Below, piece by piece: positions 5,687 through 11,214 of a DNA stretch of 14,167 nucleotides; positions within the stretch are counted from its first letter, which is position 1, and the number at the start of each line of letters is the position of its first letter. Where the stretch lies: positions 1 to 14,167 of the forward strand of contig CALDMH010000017.1 in the NCBI GenBank assembly GCA_937915565.1, in the 5' to 3' direction. Made by a program: the position numbers and the translations under genes. The stretch comes from an uncultured Clostridia bacterium. GTDB lineage: Bacteria > Bacillota > Clostridia > Christensenellales > Borkfalkiaceae. The notes beneath the pieces were generated by a model. The model ran no database searches, was not told where the DNA came from, and saw only the letters and a program-made list of their open reading frames with translations.

Positions 5687-6560
5687 ATGAAAAAGAAAGA
5701 ACGTCGGCAAGCCCGAATTCGGGTTGCAACGCAAGGTTTATCGAGGCCGACAAAACGGACGAACATTCCCTTAAAACGGCGTCCACGTCGCGAAAGGTGA
5801 CGAACATATCCTCTTCGGGGGACACCGGGTCGAAACCTCCGTCGCCCGAAGACGCGTCGTAAATAAGCCTTCTCGCCGATATTACGAAAGGAACTCCCAC
5901 CGCTATAATCGGCACGCCCAACGTTTCTTCGTTTAAAGGCTTCCCGCCCGATTTGCCCGCTCCGCTGCCCGCTTTAATTCCTGACGTGGTTATCTGGTAA
6001 CTTCTGCCTATCCTGTCCGTTCTGAAAGCGCAAAGCGAATCCACACACACGACAAGGTCGGGTTTTACTTCCCCGATAAGCCCTTTTGCAACCTCGAAAC
6101 TGTCGATTCCCGTAATTCCGCTAACGTTTGCGTGAAAAGCGCACACCGTTTTTATTTTATCCGATTTTTCAGTATTTCTCGTCGTTATTATCCCATCGCA
6201 AACGCTTTTACCGAGCGCGTCGGACGTCATATAGCCATTTCCGAGCCCTAAAACGAGCGTTGAAAAATCGGGCTTTAAATTTAAAAACTCTATCGTTTCC
6301 CTGATTCCTTTTGCAACGCAACGCTCAAAATACGATTTTTCGTCCTCGCTTTCGCCGTAAACGAATTTTCGCGTTATCGTGACGTATCTCCCTCGCTTCA
6401 ATCCGGTTTTTTCTTCTTCGGCCCTGCTTTTTATCGCAACGACTTCTCTTTTAACGCCGTATTTTCCGCTCACCGATTCCGTTTCGATTTTCGCCCCGAG
6501 CCCTTCAAATTCAGCCATATCGATTGCGAGGTCGCACCTTATTCTCTTTTTTTCAATCAT
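5685..6560 (-). CDS. gpr: GPR endopeptidase (spore germination protease)
   Basis: This is the family M63 protease that degrades small acid-soluble spore proteins at the start of germination. Visible landmarks: the N-terminal RCDLA (8-12, normally R-T-D-L-A), LVLGLGNGYMTSDALG (102-117) with Asp114, VCVDSLCAF (171-179) with Asp174, and the long family signature from QITTSGIKAGSG (189) to LGVPIIAVGVPFVI (214-227). The two aspartates correspond to those proposed as essential in Bacillus GPR. It has 291 residues, shorter than the roughly 370 of Bacillus enzymes. Only eight residues precede D-L-A, so the propeptide is unusually short; an upstream in-frame stop rules out a longer start. The ribosome binding site is AAGGAG, 7 bases before the ATG. 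It is divergent from rpsT. I could not identify a clear forespore promoter. Confidence 0.93.
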   Translation of the reverse strand: MIEKKRIRCDLAIDMAEFEGLGAKIETESVSGKYGVKREVVAIKSRAEEEKTGLKRGRYVTITRKFVYGESEDEKSYFERCVAKGIRETIEFLNLKPDFSTLVLGLGNGYMTSDALGKSVCDGIITTRNTEKSDKIKTVCAFHANVSGITGIDSFEVAKGLIGEVKPDLVVCVDSLCAFRTDRIGRSYQITTSGIKAGSGAGKSGGKPLNEETLGVPIIAVGVPFVISARRLIYDASSGDGGFDPVSPEEDMFVTFRDVDAVLRECSSVLSASINLALQPEFGLADVLSFS

Positions 6561-6660
6561 CGAACGCTCCTTCCGTCGCAGGGAATTCCGTTAAGACGCC
6601 CTTCGGCCGCCGATTTTTTAAATTAAATGATATTATTTGCAAAAAACAGTTAAAATATTC

Positions 6661-6689
6661 TTGTCAAACCGATTTTTTTGTGATAAAAT
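6661..6689 (+). promoter_or_regulatory. Promoter of rpsT with extended -10
   Basis: TTGTCA (6661-6666) is followed after 17 bases by TAAAAT (6684-6689). A TGA at 6681-6683 makes an extended -10 element. It is placed about 40 bases upstream of the rpsT start. Confidence 0.82.
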
Positions 6690-6730
6690 GGGAGTACTGT
6701 TAAAACGATTGTATCAAAGGAGAAAATAAA

Positions 6731-6997
6731 GTGCCTAATATTAAATCCGCTAAAAAGCGTGTTCTTGTAAACGCAAAAAAGAATGCAATTAACAAGGATA
6801 ACAAGTCCGAAGTTAAAACGGCAATCAAAAAGCTTAACGCTCTTATCGACGCCGGTAACTACGACGAAGCTATGAAGCTTTATCCTGAAACCGCTTCGAT
6901 TATCGATTCTTCCGTTGTCAAGGGCGTTTATCATAAAAACACTGCCGCTAATAAAAAATCCGGCCTTCGCAAAAGAATCAACGCTCTTAAAGCGTAA
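6731..6997 (+). CDS. rpsT: 30S ribosomal protein S20
   Basis: The 88-residue basic protein opens PNIKSAKKRVLVNAKKNAINK and closes NKKSGLRKRINALKA, the typical three-helix S20 sequence that binds 16S rRNA early in 30S assembly. The start codon is GTG, with AAAGGAG (6716-6722) 8 bases before it; no in-frame ATG lies nearby. GTG or TTG starts are frequent for rpsT and can serve autoregulation, though that is not shown here. All six leucines are encoded by CTT, consistent with strong bias in a highly expressed gene. It has its own promoter and terminator and is divergent from gpr. Confidence 0.97.
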   Translation: MPNIKSAKKRVLVNAKKNAINKDNKSEVKTAIKKLNALIDAGNYDEAMKLYPETASIIDSSVVKGVYHKNTAANKKSGLRKRINALKA

Positions 6998-7020
6998 TTT
7001 TAAAACAAAACTTAAATTAT

Positions 7021-7050
7021 CCGCGTAAATGCTTTACGCGGAGATTTTTT
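7021..7050 (+). terminator. Intrinsic terminator of rpsT
   Basis: CCGCGTAAA (7021-7029) pairs with TTTACGCGG (7033-7041) around a TGC loop. A run of six T at 7045-7050 follows after AGA. It lies 23 bases after the rpsT stop codon. Confidence 0.88.
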
Positions 7051-7073
7051 GTGCTTACAAACTTGTGCTTATA

Positions 7074-7109
7074 AACGGCTCGTCTTGGTTTATCCGACGA
7101 GCCGTTTTT
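7074..7109 (+). terminator. Second hairpin with T-run, upstream of the DUF421 gene
   Basis: AACGGCTCGTC (7074-7084) pairs perfectly with GACGAGCCGTT (7096-7106) around an 11-base loop. Five T (7105-7109) follow. It may be a backup rpsT terminator that insulates the DUF421 gene from rpsT transcription. Confidence 0.75.
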
Positions 7110-7138
7110 GCATATTTTTTTATAACTTTTGCATACTT
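7110..7138 (+). promoter_or_regulatory. Candidate forespore (sigma-G/F type) promoter
   Basis: GCATA (7110-7114) and CATACTT (7132-7138), 17 bases apart, resemble the sigma-G pattern GnATA, 17-18 bases, CATnnTA, with one mismatch in the last -10 base. No good sigma-A promoter is present in this stretch. The region is T-rich, so a chance match cannot be excluded. Confidence 0.4.
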
Positions 7139-7143
7139 TTTTT

Positions 7144-7833
7144 ATGATAATTATCTTTATACGCTCAACGCTTACGTTTATCATTTTGCTTATCGTTATG
7201 CGGCTTATGGGCAAAAGACAAATAGGCGAAATGCAGCCCTTCGAGCTCGTAATAACCCTGCTTATTGCCGAACTCGCCTGCATACCGATGTCCGACATCT
7301 CCGTGCCTTTAATTTACGGAATAGCGGCAATTCTCGCCGTCTTCGTGATACATCAAACGCTTTCGCTTTTAGACCGTTCGGGAAGAATTCTGAAAAGAGT
7401 TATAAGCGGAAAACCGTCAATCGTCCTCAACAAGGACGGCGTTGATTTTAACGAGTTAAGAAAAAACAATATGGACGTGGAAGATTTAATCGAATCGATG
7501 CGTTCGGCAGGCTATTTTTCGCTTGACGACCTCGATTACGCCATTTTTGAATCAAACGGAAAGCTCTCCGCAATGGAAAAAAAGACGGAACGGGAAACCC
7601 GGACTTCTCTGCCCGTTCTTCTCGTTTGCGAGGGAAAAGCCATTCACAATAACCTCGAACTTATCGGGTGGGATATGCAAAAACTTTTATCGACGGTGAA
7701 AAAACACGGCGCAAAAAATTTTAAAAACGTGGGCGTTATGACCATTGACGGAAACGGCAAAATATATTTCCAGAACGAAAACGAAAAATACGAAACGTTC
7801 AGCGTTAAATTAAAGGAGGGGTTAAATTGGTAA
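7144..7833 (+). CDS. DUF421 (YetF family) membrane protein
   Basis: The 229-residue protein has three N-terminal membrane segments, interrupted by the family signature MRLMGKRQIGEMQPFELVIT and IAELACIPMSD. A cytoplasmic domain follows with GKPSIVLNKDG, the LRKNNMDVEDLIESMRSAGYFSLDDLDYAIFESNGKLS type of DUF421 core, and a C-terminal extension. Bacillus relatives, including the DUF421-containing 2Duf protein, are linked to spore membrane properties. I start it at ATG 7144 because family N termini align there; a TTG at 7129 is the only upstream alternative. Neither start has a ribosome binding site, which is unusual in this window. Its end overlaps the next gene by seven bases, a coupling arrangement I recall as common for DUF421-DUF4363 pairs. 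Confidence 0.9.
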   Translation: MIIIFIRSTLTFIILLIVMRLMGKRQIGEMQPFELVITLLIAELACIPMSDISVPLIYGIAAILAVFVIHQTLSLLDRSGRILKRVISGKPSIVLNKDGVDFNELRKNNMDVEDLIESMRSAGYFSLDDLDYAIFESNGKLSAMEKKTERETRTSLPVLLVCEGKAIHNNLELIGWDMQKLLSTVKKHGAKNFKNVGVMTIDGNGKIYFQNENEKYETFSVKLKEGLNW

Positions 7834-8204
7834 AATCGCTTATAACGGTAATCGTTTCTATATCTCTTCTCGTCGGAGCGGCAATTTACGAACAAGCGTA
7901 CGTCGGTGCGGCTTTCGATAAGCTATACGAGCAAGCCTTGATTATGCAGGAAAAGGAAACGAATAAAACCGCAACGCCATCCGACGCGGAAAGGGTTAAG
8001 AACCTTTGGATAAAGGAAAAGGAGAAGATGCACGCGTTCGTTTCGCATAACGACATAAAAGAATTGGATATGTGGCTTTCCGAGGGCATTGCCTTCACCA
8101 AAACCGGCAAGTACGACGAAGCTTACACAAAATACGCCGTGATTGCGGATTTATGCAAAAGTATTCCCAAAGGCTACCTGATTCGATTTGAAAATATATT
8201 TTAA
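7827..8204 (+). CDS. DUF4363 family protein
   Basis: The 125-residue protein has one N-terminal hydrophobic segment (LITVIVSISLLVGAAIY, about 5-21), acting as a membrane anchor or uncleaved signal. A mostly helical domain follows, with ERVKNLWIKEKEKMHAFVSHNDIKELD and a terminal YLIRFENIF, the usual DUF4363 layout. It starts at TTG with a very strong AAAGGAGGGG (7812-7821) inside the end of the DUF421 gene, overlapping it by seven bases. The pair is therefore translated together, and the two proteins probably act at the same membrane. Function is unknown; a spore or envelope role is inferred from the DUF421 partner. Confidence 0.87.
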   Translation: MVKSLITVIVSISLLVGAAIYEQAYVGAAFDKLYEQALIMQEKETNKTATPSDAERVKNLWIKEKEKMHAFVSHNDIKELDMWLSEGIAFTKTGKYDEAYTKYAVIADLCKSIPKGYLIRFENIF

Positions 8205-8261
8205 ATTTTCGACAATGGTTAAAACAAGCCGAACGTTATCGAATATAACAAAATATAGCAG

Positions 8262-8299
8262 AAGCGCCGCGTTTTCGTTAAACGAAAACGCAGCGCTTT
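8262..8299 (+). terminator. Hairpin between convergent genes
   Basis: A long stem has arms 8262-8277 and 8284-8298, with one C/A mismatch at 8268/8292, a TTAAA-type loop and a core of GCGTTTTCG/CGAAAACGC. It lies between two convergent genes and probably terminates both. T-runs are short on either strand, so its strength is uncertain. Confidence 0.55.
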
Positions 8300-8315
8300 A
8301 AAACGTAAAATCGTA

Positions 8316-9107
8316 TTATTCTTCGGTTGTTTCAGTTTGTTTTTTGCCATAAAACCATAATTTCGATACTCCGACCGCGGCGCAATATATCAAAACCGTT
8401 CCTACGGCATAATAAATCATAAAACACAAAAAGAAAGGTACGTAAGGCTCGGGAGTTTTGAAAAGTATATTAAGAAGCGGATAAATAACTTTTACGTATC
8501 CTATATGATAATAATCTATCCCGAGTTCGGGCGAAACCGCATAGGCGACGTTATTTGCAACGGCTGCAACAACCCCGAAAACAAGCCAAACCGCATAAGA
8601 ACCGATTAACACCCTTAAAACGTTTTTTCGCAATAAACCGAAGGCGACTATAACGAAAACTCCGGTGGCAATCATAAGCCAGTGCCAAAGGAAGCTATGA
8701 ACCGAAAGGAGAATATACGGCGTGTTTAAAGCCGCAGTGGGATTGAAGAAATAAAAAATTGCTCCCGCAAGACTGCAAAAACCGATAAAACCAAGCGCAG
8801 AATCTTTCACTACGCCGTCCTTAACGATAAGAACGACGGGCAGAACGAAAAGGATTATCGAGCAAATCTGCATAGGAAACATATCCCAGCGGTAACCGCC
8901 GTTTTCTATTGCGTAAAACGCTTCTTTTGCAATTTCGAGAACGATAAACGCTATTTCGGAAATCAGCAAAAAGGCGTAACGATTTTTCTTATTCTCTTTA
9001 AATTTCTTTCCGAGAAAATAGCCGCCGAAACCTGCGGCTATCGCAAGCAAAACTCCGATAATATGAAAAACGCCGAATAATTTCGGCTGCGCTCCCGAAG
9101 GCCACAT
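8316..9107 (-). CDS. YwaF/TMEM164-like integral membrane protein (TIGR02206 family)
   Basis: The 263-residue protein has about seven hydrophobic segments spread along its length and a charged tail (KKQTETTEE). Conserved-looking polar sites are FPMQICS (77-83) and HSFLWH (137-142). These fit the YwaF family of bacterial membrane proteins related to eukaryotic TMEM164, for which a lipid acyltransferase activity using a cysteine has been proposed. Cys82 and His137/His142 are therefore candidate active-site residues, an inference only. AAGAGGTG on the minus strand, about 6 bases before the ATG, is a good ribosome binding site. The gene has its own promoter and lies downstream of the pckA terminator, so it is probably monocistronic. 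Confidence 0.8.
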   Translation of the reverse strand: MWPSGAQPKLFGVFHIIGVLLAIAAGFGGYFLGKKFKENKKNRYAFLLISEIAFIVLEIAKEAFYAIENGGYRWDMFPMQICSIILFVLPVVLIVKDGVVKDSALGFIGFCSLAGAIFYFFNPTAALNTPYILLSVHSFLWHWLMIATGVFVIVAFGLLRKNVLRVLIGSYAVWLVFGVVAAVANNVAYAVSPELGIDYYHIGYVKVIYPLLNILFKTPEPYVPFFLCFMIYYAVGTVLIYCAAVGVSKLWFYGKKQTETTEE

Positions 9108-9133
9108 ACAAACACCTCTTTTATCTAAAAATA

Positions 9134-9161
9134 AATATATTTACATATATGCACTTGACAA
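9134..9161 (-). promoter_or_regulatory. Promoter of the YwaF-like gene
   Basis: On the minus strand TTGTCA (9161-9156) is followed after 16 bases by TATATT (9139-9134). The -10 box is about 27 bases upstream of the start codon. Confidence 0.65.
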
Positions 9162-9217
9162 TATACCGATTATATCATACTGCGGAATTTTTTGCAATTA
9201 CTTCGTTAATCGATAAT

Positions 9218-9245
9218 AAAAAACCTCCCAAAAAAGGGAGGTTTT
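9218..9245 (-). terminator. Intrinsic terminator of pckA
   Basis: AAAACCTCCC (9220-9229) pairs with GGGAGGTTTT (9236-9245) around a six-base loop. On the minus strand GGGAGG is followed by six T. It lies about 35 bases after the pckA stop codon. The plus strand also has a T-rich tail, so the hairpin could work both ways. Confidence 0.88.
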
Positions 9246-9279
9246 ATTTTTATTTTTAGTTTTAAGTCTTAAATTTTAA

Positions 9280-10884
9280 TTAAACCTTAGGACCTGCCGC
9301 AACGAGAGCCTTGCCTGCCGCGTTGCCTTCGTATTTAGCGAAGTTCTTAATAAATCTGCCTGCGAGGTCTACGGCTTTTTCGTTCCATACTTCGGCGGAA
9401 GAATAAGTATCTCTCGGGTCTAATATAGCGGGATTTACGCCGGGAAGTTCCGTGGGTACTTCAAAGTTGAAGTAAGGAATCGTCTTCGTGGGAGCTTTGT
9501 CGATTGCTCCGCTCAAAATGGCGTCGATAATTCCGCGGGTATCCTTTATCGAAATACGTTTACCCGTTCCGTTCCAACCGGTGTTTACAAGGTATGCCTT
9601 TGCTCCGCTCTTCTTCATCTTCTTAACAAGCTCTTCGGCATATTTGGTGGGATGAAGTTCGAGGAACGCCTGTCCGAAGCACGCCGAGAACGTGGGAGTG
9701 GGTTCGGTTATTCCGCGTTCGGTTCCCGCAAGTTTTGCGGTGAATCCCGAAAGGAAATAATATTGCGTTTGCTCCGGCGTAAGGATAGATACGGGAGGAA
9801 GAACTCCGAATGCGTCCGCAGAAAGGAAGATAACGCTCTTTGCGTCGGGCGCGGCGGATACGGGACGAACTATGTTCTTGATATGGTCGATAGGATAAGA
9901 AACACGGGTGTTTTCGGTTACGCTCTTATCGGCAAAGTCGATTTTACCGTTTTTATCGAGCGTTACGTTCTCCAAAAGTGCGTCTCTTCTGATAGCGTTG
10001 TAAATATCGGGCTCGGAATCCTTGTCGAGGTTGATAACCTTTGCGTAGCAACCGCCCTCGAAATTGAACACGCCGTTATCGTCCCAGCCGTGTTCGTCGT
10101 CGCCGATAAGAAGTCTCTTCGGGTCGGTGGAAAGCGTGGTTTTACCGGTTCCGGAAAGACCGAAGAAGATTGCGGTGTTCTTGCCGTTTAAATCGGTGTT
10201 TGCCGAGCAGTGCATCGAAGCGATGCCCTTCAAGGGAAGGTAATAGTTCATCATCGAGAACATACCTTTCTTCATTTCTCCGCCGTACCAAGTGTTTACG
10301 ATAATCTGTTCTCTGCTCGTTATATTGAACATAACGGCGGTTTCGGAGTTAAGACCGAGTTCTTTATAATTTTCAACCTTCGCCTTGGAAGCGTTGTAAA
10401 CAACGAAATCGGGTTCAAAGTTTTCAAGTTCTTCCTTGGTGGGTTTAATGAACATATTCTCAACGAAGTGAGCCTGCCAAGCAACTTCCATTATGAAACG
10501 GATTGCCATACGAGTATCTTTATTTGCGCCGCAGAAAGCGTCTACAACGAAAAGTCTCTTTCCCGAAAGCTCTTTAACGGCAATTTCCTTAACGGCTTTC
10601 CACGCCTCGATTGTTGCGGGGTGGTTATCGTTTTTGTATTCGTCGGAAGTCCACCACACGGTATCTTTGGAATTGTCGTCCACGACGATAAACTTGTCCT
10701 TGGGCGAACGACCGGTGTAAATACCCGTCATAACGTTTACCGCGCCGAGTTCGCTTACCTGCCCCTTCTCGTATCCTTCCAAAGCAGGATTGGTTTCTTC
10801 TTTGAAAAGTTCTTCGTAAGAAGGATTATAGACGATTTCTTTAACGCCTACAAGGCCGTATTTTGTTAAATCAATCTTTTTCAT
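9280..10884 (-). CDS. pckA: Phosphoenolpyruvate carboxykinase (ATP)
   Basis: This 534-residue enzyme interconverts oxaloacetate plus ATP with phosphoenolpyruvate, CO2 and ADP in the cytoplasm. In anaerobes it often runs toward oxaloacetate. All family hallmarks are present: TGRSPKDKF (57-65), the metal-binding WYGGEMKKG (199-207), the P-loop GLSGTGKTT (242-250), LSTDPKR (251-257) and GDDEHGW (261-267, the Mg-binding kinase-2 type motif). The P-loop sequence is the ATP-type; GTP-dependent enzymes differ. Length is normal. Minus-strand GAGGTAG, 7 bases before the ATG, is the ribosome binding site. The gene is alone between its own terminator and a leader of about 160 nt with potential folds. 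Very confident in function; the physiological direction is not visible in the sequence. Confidence 0.98.
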   Translation of the reverse strand: MKKIDLTKYGLVGVKEIVYNPSYEELFKEETNPALEGYEKGQVSELGAVNVMTGIYTGRSPKDKFIVVDDNSKDTVWWTSDEYKNDNHPATIEAWKAVKEIAVKELSGKRLFVVDAFCGANKDTRMAIRFIMEVAWQAHFVENMFIKPTKEELENFEPDFVVYNASKAKVENYKELGLNSETAVMFNITSREQIIVNTWYGGEMKKGMFSMMNYYLPLKGIASMHCSANTDLNGKNTAIFFGLSGTGKTTLSTDPKRLLIGDDEHGWDDNGVFNFEGGCYAKVINLDKDSEPDIYNAIRRDALLENVTLDKNGKIDFADKSVTENTRVSYPIDHIKNIVRPVSAAPDAKSVIFLSADAFGVLPPVSILTPEQTQYYFLSGFTAKLAGTERGITEPTPTFSACFGQAFLELHPTKYAEELVKKMKKSGAKAYLVNTGWNGTGKRISIKDTRGIIDAILSGAIDKAPTKTIPYFNFEVPTELPGVNPAILDPRDTYSSAEVWNEKAVDLAGRFIKNFAKYEGNAAGKALVAAGPKV

Positions 10885-10924
10885 ATATTCTACCTCGCTT
10901 TTTGTTTTTCTTTATTTTTTCAAA

Positions 10925-11045
10925 CGTAAGATAAACAACCGCATATACGATTGTTCGGGAAGCTTACGGAGTTTTCGGCTGCATAGAACGAGACGTTTTA
11001 CTAAACCGTTCGTCAAGCTCAAAAATCTCCACAACCTCCCCCATT
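10925..11045 (-). promoter_or_regulatory. Potentially structured pckA leader
   Basis: The stretch 10885-11214 between pckA and gyrA has no gene. On the minus strand the pckA leader can fold into two hairpins. The first has outer arms 10963-10968 and 10925-10930, with an inner 8-bp stem 10948-10955 / 10934-10941 containing one G-T wobble. The second has GACG arms 11011-11014 and 10992-10995 extended by AAA/TTT. It matches no riboswitch or attenuator that I recognise, and no T-run follows the hairpins. Confidence 0.4.
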
Positions 11046-11051
11046 ATCTTT

Positions 11052-11079
11052 ATTATACACCCTTTCGGGAAAAAGGGAA
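11052..11079 (-). promoter_or_regulatory. Probable pckA promoter
   Basis: A perfect TATAAT on the minus strand (11057-11052) has only a weak -35 region about 17-19 bases upstream. The intervening DNA holds an inverted repeat, CCCTTT (11060-11065) with AAAGGG (11072-11077), a possible operator. A weak -35 with a spacer palindrome would suit a regulated promoter. Confidence 0.5.
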
Positions 11080-11164
11080 CTGTTTTTTTGCTTTAAAGTA
11101 ATAATTTATAAATTTTTCATACAAAAAATAAAATCTACATATGCCTTTCACATAAAATATCGAA

Positions 11165-11201
11165 TAAAAGTTCAGGCGAGCCGAATTTTCGGCTCGCCTG
11201 A
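11165..11201 (-). terminator. Terminator of the gyrBA operon
   Basis: TCAGGCGAGCCG (11172-11183) pairs with CGGCTCGCCTGA (11190-11201), with an AATTTT loop region. On the minus strand the stem is followed by CTTTTATT. It begins 14 bases after the gyrA stop codon. Confidence 0.85.
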
Positions 11202-11214
11202 CAATATTTATGAA

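Noticed and set aside
6561..6660. Forespore promoter for gpr
   Set aside because: CATTTAA occurs on the minus strand, but no GnATA box lies 17-18 bases upstream, so I do not call a promoter.
8205..8315. Additional gene or small RNA in the gap between convergent genes
   Set aside because: Only the hairpin at 8262-8299 is evident; no promoter or open frame supports more.
10210..10869. Long open frame (219 codons) on the plus strand inside pckA
   Set aside because: It is antisense to a clearly recognised pckA; composition reflects the codon use of the real gene and no ribosome binding site or family is visible.
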